From Streptomyces sp. NBC_00285 (GTDB lineage Bacteria > Actinomycetota > Actinomycetes > Streptomycetales > Streptomycetaceae), in the NCBI RefSeq assembly GCF_036174265.1, contig NZ_CP108055.1, forward strand, positions 5,890,001-5,954,000: 64,000 nucleotides of DNA, written 5' to 3'. A program made the position numbers and the translations under genes. The first letter of the stretch is position 1. Each line of letters starts with the position of its first letter. Below the pieces are notes generated by a model that did not search any database, had not been told where the DNA came from, and worked only from the letters and a program-made list of their open reading frames with translations. Positions 25,910-34,457 of the stretch are shown here, one piece after another.

Positions 25910-27391
25910 TCAGAACGCCCGTGCCTGCTCGTGCGGGGCCGCGGGGAGTGTGTGGGTCATTTCGAGGTAGCGGCCCGCGCTGGTGCGGCCTGAGTCGACG
26001 AGGACGCGCCGGGCGGCGAGGGTGGGTTGGAGGCGCTTGAGGCGGTCGGAGAGGACTTTGCCGGTGGTCGGCCATCCCTTGGGCAGGGGGCGGGAGTCGT
26101 CGCCGCTGTAGAGGCGGCTGAGGCAGGACAGCCACTCGGTTGACGTCATCCGCTGCGCGCCGCCGGGTTCGATGGTCTCGGCGTGCTTGAGGATTGTTTG
26201 TGCGAGGAGGTCGCCCTCGATGACGTCGTCGTTCAGGTCGTCCAGGCTGGCCCGGTACGCGGCCAGAGCTCCGAGGCCGGTTGCCGCGTCGAACTGGGCG
26301 CAGAGGTGGGCGAAGTCTGCCATCCGCAGATCGGTGGGGGTCTCCGCCTGGGCCGCGCGGACCTTGACGGTGAGGTCGAGGAGGGAGCCGAGGACGACGG
26401 GGAGGACTTCCGCGTAGTCCGTCCACAGTTCGGCCTCGGTGCGCCGGATGCGGGGGCGTTCCAGGCGCAGGGGCAGGAGCCGGTCCGCGAGGTCGGGGCG
26501 GATGACTCCGACGTCGATCCCGGTCAGGAGCAGGGGGCGGCGGTAGCCGACGCGGAAGACGTCCCCGTCGGTGAACAGGGCGCGCTTGACGCTTTCGGCG
26601 CCGGTGACGATGCAGCACATGGCGTCGGACAGGTCGGGTGTCACGTGGGAGAGGTTGTCCAGGGCGGTGACCCATCCCGCGGCAACCGCTGCGATCAGGC
26701 TTTCCTCGTCCTTCGGGGCCCTGCGCAGGTCACCGCTCATGCCCTCGATGATCCGGGTGAGCATGCGGCCTCCGGTCGACTTGCCTGCTCCCTGCGGTCC
26801 GGTGAGGAACGGTGCGGGGACGGGCACGGATGGGCCGAGGCAGCCGATCAGCCAGGCGATGGCCAGGCACTCGGTCTCGGCGTTGGCGAAGTTGCACAGC
26901 CGCATCAGCAGGTCGATGCCCTTGCCGTTCGTGTCCTTGACGGGCAGGGGGAGTTCCCCGGTGAGCTGGGTGCGCCGCCAGCACACCTCATGCGGGTCGG
27001 GAACGGTGATGTCCCACCCGGTGGGGTGGATTCGGACGGACTGCCCGTCGTCGCGCCCTAGGTCCAGCCAGGTCGCGCCGTCGAAGCCGGGGGCGACGCG
27101 GATGTGGACCGGCTGGACGTCCTCGGTCAGGGCGAGTGCTTCGATCAGGTCCAACGCCTCTTTGAGCGCGGACCCGTTGAACGCGCCGCGTCCGTCGCGG
27201 TAGAGGCCGACCATGAGTTCCTGGCGGTGGCTGCCTGTCGTGCCCTGGGAGCGGATCGGGCGGGCCACGGGATGGCCCTTCTTCTGTGCGTACACGGTCC
27301 CGTCGGCGGTGCGGAAGTAGCGGAAGTGCGCTTGCGCGTAGTCCGCGATGACCTCGCGGCCGGGAGTCTTGTCGTCCTCAGACATGGTCAC
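25910..27391 (-). CDS. AICE replication ATPase/helicase-like protein
   Basis: 493 aa from the GTG at 27391, which overlaps the primase stop as GTGA; an ATG lies two codons in (MSEDDKTPG). Walker A is TGPQGAGKSTGGRML (about residue 200), Walker B-like WVTALDNLSHV, and a sensor region LLLTGIDVGVIRPDLADRLL. The architecture is that of the superfamily III-like or DnaB-like ATPases that accompany primase-polymerases in AICEs. A winged-helix-like C-terminus (WLSCLSRLYSG...SDRLKRLQPTL) could bind the origin. With the primase it should form the replication module of the excised circle. Confidence 0.8.
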   Translation of the reverse strand: MTMSEDDKTPGREVIADYAQAHFRYFRTADGTVYAQKKGHPVARPIRSQGTTGSHRQELMVGLYRDGRGAFNGSALKEALDLIEALALTEDVQPVHIRVAPGFDGATWLDLGRDDGQSVRIHPTGWDITVPDPHEVCWRRTQLTGELPLPVKDTNGKGIDLLMRLCNFANAETECLAIAWLIGCLGPSVPVPAPFLTGPQGAGKSTGGRMLTRIIEGMSGDLRRAPKDEESLIAAVAAGWVTALDNLSHVTPDLSDAMCCIVTGAESVKRALFTDGDVFRVGYRRPLLLTGIDVGVIRPDLADRLLPLRLERPRIRRTEAELWTDYAEVLPVVLGSLLDLTVKVRAAQAETPTDLRMADFAHLCAQFDAATGLGALAAYRASLDDLNDDVIEGDLLAQTILKHAETIEPGGAQRMTSTEWLSCLSRLYSGDDSRPLPKGWPTTGKVLSDRLKRLQPTLAARRVLVDSGRTSAGRYLEMTHTLPAAPHEQARAF

Positions 27392-28242
27392 AGTCCCAAC
27401 GTGGTGAGGGCGTTGGTCCACGCGTCCATGCAGTGCCGGGGCGTTTCGCCCTTGGCCTGCGCGGCGGTGAACAGCCGGGCGGTGTGCGTGTCGGTGAGGC
27501 AGCCGCACCGGCCGTGGGTGGAGAGCACGGCGAGGAACGTCCGGTAGACGGTGGCGTGCACCGCCTCACGGGCGCTGGTGATGCGCTGTTCGGCCATCGT
27601 GATGCCACGGTCGAGATAGGTCGGCGTGCGGTGGGGGCACTGTCCGCCCGCGCTGGGTGCGGGCATGGTGACGGCCATGGGCCGGGCCGGGGCGGGCTCC
27701 TTCACGATCAGCGCGTGTACGACGTCTGGTAGGCCCGTGAGGGCTCCGGTGCCGGGTCCGAGCCAACGGGCGTAGGACATGAGCGATTTGATGTCCACGC
27801 CGGGTCGGACCGCGTTGGCGGATTGCATGGCGCCCTGGTAGAGCCAGTGTTCGCCGCGCGTTGTCGGTACGGTCCGTGTGGCGGGCAGGGTGGCACGGGC
27901 CCACGTGATGGAGTCCGCGTTGTCGAGGTCCACGATGGTCAGGCCCGCGCCCCCGGGGTGATAGGCCACGCCCGCCGCCTCCTGCCATGCCCGCCGCCAC
28001 GTGGGGGAGTTGAGGATGTGCGGGTCGGTGGTGGCGGCGGCCCAGCCGTGGCATGGTTGCGGGCAGGTGCAGGGGCCGGGAGTCTTCATGTTCGGCCGGC
28101 CACCACAGGCGTTCTTGGCGCAGGTCGGGCAGTTGCCGAACGGCACCTTCCCCGCCCGCAGTGGCAGCGGCGGCACGCCCGAGGCTGCCAAGGCGAGAGC
28201 GGTAGACAGGTGCTCTCGCCGAATGTCGGTGGGTTGGGTCAT
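27388..28242 (-). CDS. Bifunctional DNA primase/polymerase (prim-pol)
   Basis: 284 aa from ATG 28242 (SD GGAGG 9 nt upstream). N-terminal prim-pol domain: LALAASGVPPLPLRAGKVP, a Cys cluster CPTCAKNACGGRP...CTCPQPCHGW, and the polymerase region AYHPGGAGLTIVDLDNAD with the DLD metal ligands. A helical tail has a GRCGCLTD motif. Prim-pol proteins of AICEs start and extend DNA synthesis during replication of the excised form. It is translationally coupled to the downstream ATPase and 98 nt after the transfer gene. Confidence 0.88.
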   Translation of the reverse strand: MTQPTDIRREHLSTALALAASGVPPLPLRAGKVPFGNCPTCAKNACGGRPNMKTPGPCTCPQPCHGWAAATTDPHILNSPTWRRAWQEAAGVAYHPGGAGLTIVDLDNADSITWARATLPATRTVPTTRGEHWLYQGAMQSANAVRPGVDIKSLMSYARWLGPGTGALTGLPDVVHALIVKEPAPARPMAVTMPAPSAGGQCPHRTPTYLDRGITMAEQRITSAREAVHATVYRTFLAVLSTHGRCGCLTDTHTARLFTAAQAKGETPRHCMDAWTNALTTLGL

Positions 28243-28340
28243 GCTGGGAGACCTCCACAGGTCTGTTGAGGGCAGGTGGATTGGCGGCGGCCCCGATTCA
28301 TTGGCGTGAGGGGGGCCGCCGTTGTCGTTCGCGAGAGTGC

Positions 28341-30185
28341 TCAGGCCGCTTGCCGGCTTGGCAGGAGCCTGCCGTCGGGGGTCCGGTGCAGGGCTCCGCT
28401 CTCGGTGAGGGTCTTGATCTCGCGGGAGACGGTGCCCTTGTTGAGGCCGGTCGTGTCGGCCACGTCCTTGGCGGTGCGGGCCCCGGAGTGCACGGCGGCC
28501 AGCACCTTGTCCCGGTTGGTTGCCGCCCCGGTCGCGGCGGGCGTGTTCTTGACCAGGTGCAGCGGCGGGCGCGGAACCTGTCCGCCCGTGGCCTGGGCCG
28601 GAGACCAGATCGACTTGGGCAGGGCGCGTACGCCGGCGTCGTCGAGGGTCCAGGTGCGCAGCATGCGCGGTCCGTAGCCCTTGAGGTAGCCGTGGCCTCG
28701 GTACTCGCGGCCGTCGGGGATCTGGTGCGGTGCGTAGTGCGCGCAGTCGTCCAGGGCGACTTGTGCCTGTGTTGTGCCGGCCACCCGCAGCGAGAACCGG
28801 GTGAGGAGGTTCGGTGCGATCAGCTTGTGCACGCCCGGCGCCCCGCCGTCGGTCAGCGGGTACTGCGTCGCCCACCACAGGACGACACCGCGCGAGCGCC
28901 CCAGAGACGACAGCTCGATCAGCCGCTGTAGGCGGTCCTTGTCCTTGGTGATCAGGGCGAGGATCACCTGTCCCTCGTCGACGACGACGGTGAGCTGAGG
29001 ACCGTCCCACACGCTGATCCCGCGCGCCTTCATGCCAGTCTTGCGGCGGGTCATCTCCGCGTGCGCCTGGTCCACCGCGTCGGTGATGTCGTCGCGTTCC
29101 ACGGCGACGCGGCAGACCGGTTCCCAGATGTTGGCCTCTTCGCCCTTGCCGTCGATCAGGAGCAGGTCGCCGCGCAGGTGGGCGGTGGCCATGAGGGGAC
29201 GGAAGGACCAGGACTTGCCGGTGCCGGAGGCGCCGGACACCAACAGCCGTTCGTCGAACGGGATCAGGACCTCGTCCCCGGTCTCGGTGTCCAGGCCGAG
29301 GCTCATGGCGAGCGGGTCGGACGGGATGCGCTCTGGAATCCACAGCGAGGAAACCCCCGCGGCTGCCGAACGGGTCGCCAGGCTCAGAACGGCCCAGCCG
29401 CCGCGTGAGGCGGAGGTGATCCGTATGCGCAGCGCGGTGCGGGCACCGAGCAGCGCACGGATGGAGTCGGCCTTGTCCGCGAGTGTCTTGACCGTCCACG
29501 TGCCGTCCAGCCGGATCTCACAGCGGATGCCGCCCGGCTCCATCGCGGGAGGCGTGGTGACCGTGCCCGACAGACCACGATCCGGGGCGTGCTCGACCCA
29601 GTACGGAGGGTCGAGGCGTTCCATGAGCTGACGCTCTTCCACCGAGACCGACTCATCCACCGGCACCCGAAGCTTGCGCCGGCCGAGCGCGAGCGCGGCG
29701 ACGTTCGCCCCGATCAGCACGGCCGACGTGGTGGCCGGCCAGACGGTGAGTTGCGCGGTGGACATGAGCGCGGACGCGATCGAGGTGGGCACGGCGTGCA
29801 TCGAGTGCGCCTGGATGGCGCGGGCCTTGAGGGTGGTGGGGTAGTTCACGCGCGCGGTCTTGAGTTTGGCGCGGGTGTCGCGCTCGTGGCTCAGGGCTGC
29901 CTTGGCCGCGACGCGGGCGGCGCGGCGGCCGACCGTGAACGGGTTGTTGGACGCGGCGCGGGCGGCGTGTTGCTGCGACTTGGCCGTGGCGTGTGTGGAG
30001 CGCGCGGCGTTGTGTTCCTTCTGCGCGGCCATCAGCGACTTCAAGTGCTCGGGGGTACGCAGCTTGTCGCGCCGCTCGGCTTCCAGGTCCCAGCGGGCCG
30101 CGAACGGAGCGCACACCGGGGCGAGTGAATCGAGAGCCGTAGTGGTGGTGTTGGTGGTGGTCGACCATGCTTGCTTCCAGTCCAC
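28341..30185 (-). CDS. tra: FtsK/SpoIIIE-type transfer ATPase (TraSA-like)
   Basis: 614 aa. I place the start at GTG 30185 because GGAGG lies 8 nt ahead of it, whereas the ATG at 30206 has no SD. Two hydrophobic segments (about residues 150-190) precede an FtsK motor: Walker A VSGASGTGKSWSF, Walker B QLTVVVDEGQVIL, and a translocase core with RSRGVVLWWATQYPL. A C-terminal winged helix (DKVLAAVHSGARTAKDVADTTG) should read the transfer recognition sequence. Such proteins alone move double-stranded DNA between Streptomyces hyphae. Main transfer protein of the element. Confidence 0.93.
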   Translation of the reverse strand: MDWKQAWSTTTNTTTTALDSLAPVCAPFAARWDLEAERRDKLRTPEHLKSLMAAQKEHNAARSTHATAKSQQHAARAASNNPFTVGRRAARVAAKAALSHERDTRAKLKTARVNYPTTLKARAIQAHSMHAVPTSIASALMSTAQLTVWPATTSAVLIGANVAALALGRRKLRVPVDESVSVEERQLMERLDPPYWVEHAPDRGLSGTVTTPPAMEPGGIRCEIRLDGTWTVKTLADKADSIRALLGARTALRIRITSASRGGWAVLSLATRSAAAGVSSLWIPERIPSDPLAMSLGLDTETGDEVLIPFDERLLVSGASGTGKSWSFRPLMATAHLRGDLLLIDGKGEEANIWEPVCRVAVERDDITDAVDQAHAEMTRRKTGMKARGISVWDGPQLTVVVDEGQVILALITKDKDRLQRLIELSSLGRSRGVVLWWATQYPLTDGGAPGVHKLIAPNLLTRFSLRVAGTTQAQVALDDCAHYAPHQIPDGREYRGHGYLKGYGPRMLRTWTLDDAGVRALPKSIWSPAQATGGQVPRPPLHLVKNTPAATGAATNRDKVLAAVHSGARTAKDVADTTGLNKGTVSREIKTLTESGALHRTPDGRLLPSRQAA

Positions 30186-30250
30186 GAAAGGGTCCTCCAA
30201 GACCATGAAGGAGGGCCGGTGCGCCGTTGCGTGGCGTCACCGGCCCGCCG

Positions 30251-30404
30251 GGTTGCAGGGCCGGTGCTGTCGGTTGCGTCGACAGCACCGGTTGCACCCC
30301 TGCAACCACATCTGACCTGCGATGTTGCAGAGTTGAGCGATGGGGAGGGGTAGGGGCCCTACGCGCCCGCGCGCGTAGGGCGGCGGAAAAACCAGCCGTG
30401 CAAC
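30251..30404. promoter_or_regulatory. Hairpins and GTTGCA repeats between tra and spd: candidate transfer locus
   Basis: The 340-nt gap holds six GTTGCA-type hexamers (30251-30404, both orientations; one is GTTGCG). It also holds a perfect 12-bp hairpin with the 7-nt loop GTTGCGT (30261-30291), a 7-bp inverted repeat GGTTGCA/TGCAACC (30290-30307), and a 10-bp stem CCCTACGCGC/GCGCGTAGGG (30357-30380). Short repeats next to tra are what TraB/TraSA translocases recognise (clt) in related elements, so a clt role is possible. Terminator and tra-operator roles are alternatives. Confidence 0.5.
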
Positions 30405-30525
30405 CCCCTCGCGGCGTCCTCAACGGCCGTTCACGGCCCGGGGAATGTGAGCCCACACGCGAGGGGGTCGGGGGCTGTGCGGGCCGCCTACGACTTCCGC
30501 CCGCTTGGGGGCGGGGGGAAGTCGT

Positions 30526-30834
30526 TCAGTGTTTGGGGCGGGCGAGTTTGAGGGTGATGCCGCCAACGCTGATGGGGCCGGTCGTCTGCGCGATGACGGT
30601 GACCGCGTGAGCGGCAGTGTCGAGCAGCGCGCACAGGGCGGCGACCAGCCCCCAGCAACCCATGGCGGCGGCCCCGGCGATGACGAGCGGGAACAGGTAG
30701 TGGCCCAGAGGGCGCCCGGTCTGGTCGGTGGTGTGGACGATGACGACGACCGGCTGTCCGTTGGCTTCGGCGCGGCGGTAGACGTCGGCGGGAATGTGCG
30801 GGGCGATGATCCCCGGCGGGTCACGATGTGCCAT
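30526..30834 (-). CDS. Spd-like small membrane protein (spread)
   Basis: 102 aa, ATG 30834 with GGGAGGG 5 nt upstream. The N-terminal half is soluble (IPADVYRRAEANGQPVVVIVHTTDQ), followed by a hydrophobic segment (FPLVIAGAAAMGCWGLVAALCALLDTAA) and a short tail (LKLARPKH). Position and layout match the SpdD/SpdA-type proteins between spdB and tra in AICEs, which help spread the element within the recipient mycelium. Confidence 0.7.
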   Translation of the reverse strand: MAHRDPPGIIAPHIPADVYRRAEANGQPVVVIVHTTDQTGRPLGHYLFPLVIAGAAAMGCWGLVAALCALLDTAAHAVTVIAQTTGPISVGGITLKLARPKH

Positions 30835-30957
30835 CAGGGCCCTCCCTCAGGTCAGTTGGAGTCGGCGCACGGCACGCACGCACACACCGAGCGAGACGAG
30901 GGAGGGCGAGACGCCACCGGTGCACGGGCAGCGAGCCACTCGCGTGCGCGGTAGCCA

Positions 30958-31968
30958 TCAACGGCCGGTACCGGCGAGATCGACCGGAACACCGTTGACC
31001 GGGCCCCGCAGTTCGGCGTAGCGGGTCGAGACCCAGCCCACCGACCAGCCGCACAACTCCGCAGCCGTGCGCACCGACATGCCCTCCGCGTGCGCGGCGG
31101 CCACGATCGCGCGGGCGTCGTCCTCGGACAGCTTCTCCGTGGCAGGACCGGCGGACAGCAGCGCGGCCCGTTCACGCGCCGCCCGCTCCTCCCGCTCGCT
31201 CTGTTCACGACGCTCCCGCTCAACACGCTCCCGCTGCTCGCGTTCCGCGCGTTCGGCGGCCTCACGTTCACGGCGTTCACGCTCCCGCTCACGCTGTTCA
31301 CGCTCCCGGTCCGCACGTTCACGCTGCTCGCACTCGGCACGCTCCCGCGCCTCTTCCCGCTCCCGTTCCTCACGCCGCGCTGCGGCCTCCCGCTCGGCCT
31401 GTTCACGGGCCATGCGGGCCTCGTGCTCACGCTGTTCACGGGCGAGTGCCGCCGCGTGCTCGCGTTCCTCGCGGGCCCGCCGTGCGACCTCGTCACGCCG
31501 CTCGATCGCGCCCCGTTCGCGGGCTTCCCGCTCGGCCTGCTCCTTGGCTTCCCAAGCAACCACGGCGGCTGTGATGGCCCGCCGGTAGGCGAGTCCTGTC
31601 TCCGCCGTGACGATCAAAAGCAGCGGGGCGACCGCATGCACGGCCACACCCACCAGGTCGTTCTTCAGCGCGGAATCGGCCACGTTGAGGGCGAGAGTCA
31701 TGCAGCCGGTCATCCACCGCAGCGCGATGGGCCACCGCCCGCCGTTGCCCCCGAGCCGGGCCAGCACCGCGTCCAGCCGGACCACGATGACCACCGCCGC
31801 ATCCACCACCAGCGGCAGAATCGGCGCCGTCCAGGCCCACTGGGCGGGCGTGTGGGCCGAGGCGAGCGGGGTGACGGTGAGGATCGAGTAGAGCATCGCG
31901 CCCGCCACGATCAGCCACGTGCCGGCTGACAACGCCCGCTCAGCTGAACGGATGTGAGCGGCGTTCAT
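30958..31968 (-). CDS. SpdB-like DUF2637 membrane protein with long Arg/Glu coiled coil
   Basis: 336 aa from ATG 31968, which overlaps the upstream stop as ATGA. Four hydrophobic segments in residues 10-135 (LIVAGAMLYSILTVTPLASA first) form a DUF2637-type module. Then about 140 residues of almost uninterrupted Arg/Glu heptad-like sequence (REEREREEARERAE and similar) form a coiled coil. The protein closes with a helix-turn-helix-like segment (ARAIVAAAHAEGMSVRTAAELCGWSVGWVSTRY). DUF2637 proteins with this helix-turn-helix end are annotated as SpdB or transfer-associated. They probably act with Tra in intramycelial spread. Confidence 0.82.
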   Translation of the reverse strand: MNAAHIRSAERALSAGTWLIVAGAMLYSILTVTPLASAHTPAQWAWTAPILPLVVDAAVVIVVRLDAVLARLGGNGGRWPIALRWMTGCMTLALNVADSALKNDLVGVAVHAVAPLLLIVTAETGLAYRRAITAAVVAWEAKEQAEREARERGAIERRDEVARRAREEREHAAALAREQREHEARMAREQAEREAAARREEREREEARERAECEQRERADREREQRERERERREREAAERAEREQRERVERERREQSEREERAARERAALLSAGPATEKLSEDDARAIVAAAHAEGMSVRTAAELCGWSVGWVSTRYAELRGPVNGVPVDLAGTGR

Positions 31969-32261
31969 ACGCTCACCCCCGACCATGAACGCACCCGAAT
32001 CGCGGCGATCAGCACGACCGGGGAGGCGAGGTCGTCGGGGGTCCCGCTGTCCTCGGTCCACTCCCACTCAGCGCCCGGTACAGGCTCGAAACCGAGCACC
32101 AGGAGCGCCCGCATGCGATCCGTGAACGTCGGCACCGTCCGCCCGAACTGGTGCTCGGGCCACCGCTCGGTGGTGTTCAGCAAGGCCACGTACAGGCGCC
32201 AGCGCCCGTCACGGACGGACATCTGCGCGGTGAACTCCCGCACGGCGTTCTGTCCGTTCAC
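31965..32261 (-). CDS. DUF6303-like AICE protein
   Basis: 98 aa. The GTG start at 32261 overlaps the upstream stop as GTGA. Sequence (VREFTAQMSVRDGRWRLYVALL...WPEHQFGR) suggests a small alpha/beta domain; I recognise it as the DUF6303 type that sits beside spdB in AICEs. Function unknown. It belongs to the tightly coupled DUF6284-DUF6303-spdB unit. Confidence 0.7.
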   Translation of the reverse strand: MNGQNAVREFTAQMSVRDGRWRLYVALLNTTERWPEHQFGRTVPTFTDRMRALLVLGFEPVPGAEWEWTEDSGTPDDLASPVVLIAAIRVRSWSGVSV

Positions 32262-32515
32262 GCCGCACCACCCCGGTGCACGGTCGCGGCCTGGCCCGCC
32301 AGCGCGGTCAGCAGCCTGCGGCGGGCCCGGCGGATACGCCGCACGTCCAGCTCAGTGGGGGTGCGGTCCATGGTGATGATCTGCGCGTCCAGCAGGTCGA
32401 CGTCCGCAAGGATCGCGGGCATCTCCAACTCGATCGCGTCCAGCTCGGCATCCGTCGGCTCCATGAAGTCGGCGAATGCGGTAACAGCCTCTTGAACAGT
32501 GACGATGTGGTCCAT
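32258..32515 (-). CDS. DUF6284-like small AICE protein
   Basis: 85 aa from ATG 32515 (MDHIVTVQEAVTAFADF). Helical, acidic in the first half (DAELDAIELEMPAIL) and strongly basic afterwards (RRIRRARRRLLTAL), as in the DUF6284 family of AICE-borne proteins. It heads the transfer operon and is coupled by GTGA to the next gene. Function unknown. Confidence 0.7.
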   Translation of the reverse strand: MDHIVTVQEAVTAFADFMEPTDAELDAIELEMPAILADVDLLDAQIITMDRTPTELDVRRIRRARRRLLTALAGQAATVHRGGAA

Positions 32516-32639
32516 TGGGTCGTGTGTCCTTCCACAGGTGAACGGCCCGAACAGCGGTCCCGGTGTTCCAGCACCGGGGCCGCGTCGTTGAAGGTGAAGC
32601 CGCGCAGGCTGCGCGGCGCGACCGAAGATCGGCCGCAGT

Positions 32640-32680
32640 GCCCCGACCGGGAGTTGAACCCGGCCTACGACCATCGGGGC
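32640..32680 (-). other. tRNA-like minihelix (acceptor plus T-arm)
   Basis: Read on the minus strand, GCCCCGA and TCGGGGC pair over 7 bp and enclose a canonical T-arm (CCGGG, loop TTCAACT, CCCGG), with only 10 nt where the D and anticodon arms should be. A D-arm-like GCGC-GGTACA-GCGC lies just upstream (32685-32698), but no full cloverleaf forms. It may be a decayed tRNA or a tRNA mimic. It lies in the gap (32516-32979) ahead of the transfer operon. Confidence 0.4.
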
Positions 32681-32873
32681 GGTTGCGCTGTACCGCGCAC
32701 GGGACAGGACCCGCACGCGCCCGCCCTCTTGCTTGCGGAGGTGGGGCGGATTTCCCTCAGGTGCACTCTGTTGAGTTGTCAAGGAACGACCAGCTCAGGG
32801 CCCCCATGACGTGCTAGGAGCTATCCCGAACCGACATGCCATGGCGGAGCCCAAGGGCAGCCATCCCCCCGCT

Positions 32874-32946
32874 GTCCTAGGACTGCAGGCGGCATGGGAG
32901 GACTATGACATCGCAGTCCTAGGACTGTCAATAGTCCTAGGACTGT
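32874..32946. promoter_or_regulatory. Three CCTAGG-centred palindromes, operators of the GntR repressor
   Basis: The palindrome core GTCCTAGGAC occurs at about 32875-32884, 32916-32925 (flanks extend it to the perfect CAGTCCTAGGACTG) and 32935-32944. They lie 35-105 nt ahead of the GntR start. Repeated dyads immediately before a gntR gene indicate an autoregulated, KorSA-type repressor, possibly also controlling the divergent transfer operon. Confidence 0.8.
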
Positions 32947-32979
32947 GCTTCACTAGTCCGTGTCGAAGGGAGTTCTGCT

Positions 32980-33780
32980 GTGGCACCGAAGTGGCGTGAA
33001 CTGGCGGACCGGGTCGCGGAACAGATCAGGAATGGCGACTACGCACCAGGGGCTCAATTGCCCCAGATCAGGGAGCTTGTAGAGGCCGGCGAAGGCTCGA
33101 AGGCCACCGTCCACCAGGCGTACAAGGCACTTGAGGCCGAAGGCCTCGTGACGTCGACACGAGGCCACGGCACGATCGTGCGTCCGCGCTCTGCCCTCAA
33201 ACGGCTCGGCATCACCCGCTACGACAAGGTCAAATGGCGGGACAGCGACGAAGTCGCGTTCATCGCTGATCGCGTGGCGTCGGGGCGTGCCTACGACCGG
33301 AACGAGCAGACGCAGACCGTCAACCGCGTCGCGGCGGACACGATGATCGCTGAGGGGCTCGGTGTCCCAGTTGGCTCACCGGTGTATGCACGTGCTCGCC
33401 TCGTAAAGGAGGGCACGCAACCGACGCACACCTTGACCAGCTATTACAGGCCCGAACACGTCGAAGGAACCCGCATCGTCGATCCAACGCCAGGCCCCGC
33501 CGGCCGTGGCGGCGGATACCGGGTGCTCTACGACGCCGGGTACGAGATCGACCACATGAAAGAGGCGTTGTTCGCTCGCGTGCCGACAGCGGACGAGGTG
33601 AAACTCCTACAACTTCCTACGGGTGAACCCGTAGTTGAGCTTCACCGGACGACATACACAGCAGATGGCACAGTGGTCGAGTTCGCCGTCGGCATCCACG
33701 CAGCCTCGCGGTTCGCGTGGGAGTACGAGTTCGAAGTCCCCGACTCCGCCCGGGACAAGGCCAAGGAAGGTTCCGCGTGA
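32980..33780 (+). CDS. GntR-family repressor with UTRA domain (KorSA-like)
   Basis: 266 aa. Winged helix at residues about 3-70 (ELADRVAEQIRNGDYAPGAQLP, then EGSKATVHQAYKALEAEGLV), followed by a UTRA-type effector domain (SPVYARARLVKEGTQPTHTLTSYY). KorSA of pSAM2 is of this kind and represses the activator of replication and transfer. GTG start with GAAGGGA upstream. Three palindromic operators lie ahead of it. The next gene overlaps by GTGA. Confidence 0.9.
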   Translation: MAPKWRELADRVAEQIRNGDYAPGAQLPQIRELVEAGEGSKATVHQAYKALEAEGLVTSTRGHGTIVRPRSALKRLGITRYDKVKWRDSDEVAFIADRVASGRAYDRNEQTQTVNRVAADTMIAEGLGVPVGSPVYARARLVKEGTQPTHTLTSYYRPEHVEGTRIVDPTPGPAGRGGGYRVLYDAGYEIDHMKEALFARVPTADEVKLLQLPTGEPVVELHRTTYTADGTVVEFAVGIHAASRFAWEYEFEVPDSARDKAKEGSA

Positions 33781-34457
33781 TCTCCGCTCAGGACTGGGAA
33801 GATGCCCGGCTTCTCTGGGACTTCCAGCTGATGCATCACGAGCCGCGTCCCTGCTCGGTCGGCCTCGGTCTTGGCAGCCACGACCTGGGCGTAGCCGACA
33901 CCACCGTTGACCTGTACCGGCGCGGCATGATGCCACTGATCGTCTTCACGGGCGCGACCAGCCGGACGACACAGGGCCGCATGCCGCGCGGCGAGGCCGA
34001 GCACTATCGGGACCGTGCGCTTGAACTCGGCGTTCCCGCGGACGCCATCCTCGTCGAGCCCCATGCCCGGAATACCGGGCAGAACATCACCCTGTCCCGC
34101 GCCCTGCTCACAGAGCGCGGAATCAAGGTGTCCTCCGTGCTTCTCGTCAGCAAGCCCTACGAGGAACGTCGGGCCTACGCCACGGCCCGCAAGCTCTGGC
34201 CTGAGGTGGAGTTCGTGAGTGCGTCGACTCCCATGACGCTCTCGGAGTACGCGGACTCAATCCAGGACGCACGGCTTGTCATCGACATGCTCGTCGGATC
34301 TCTTCAACGGCTGCTGATCTACCCAGCTCAAGGCTTCATGATCCAACAGGACGTACCCGACGAGGTGATTCGGGCGTATGAGCGGCTTGTGACGAGGGGT
34401 TTTACGAGCCGAGTCGTTCCTGAGGCTGCGGGAAGTGCTGGCAGCTCAAGTGCTTGA
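33777..34457 (+). CDS. YdcF/SanA-family (DUF218) protein
   Basis: 226 aa from GTG 33777, coupled (GTGA) to the GntR gene. Rossmann-like DUF218 core: SVGLGLGSHDLGVADTTVDLYRRG, LIVFTGATSRTT, RARNTGQN-type loop, and LLVSKPYEERRAYATARKLWP. Family members are thought to bind nucleotides or envelope precursors. Many Streptomyces AICEs carry a gntR-ydcF pair, so it probably belongs to the element's control or maintenance module. Molecular role unknown. Confidence 0.85.
   Translation: MISAQDWEDARLLWDFQLMHHEPRPCSVGLGLGSHDLGVADTTVDLYRRGMMPLIVFTGATSRTTQGRMPRGEAEHYRDRALELGVPADAILVEPHARNTGQNITLSRALLTERGIKVSSVLLVSKPYEERRAYATARKLWPEVEFVSASTPMTLSEYADSIQDARLVIDMLVGSLQRLLIYPAQGFMIQQDVPDEVIRAYERLVTRGFTSRVVPEAAGSAGSSSA

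Noticed and set aside
30838..30957. Short frames between the Spd-like gene and the SpdB-like gene
   Set aside because: Biased Arg/Ser/Pro composition and no SD; no reason to prefer one frame.
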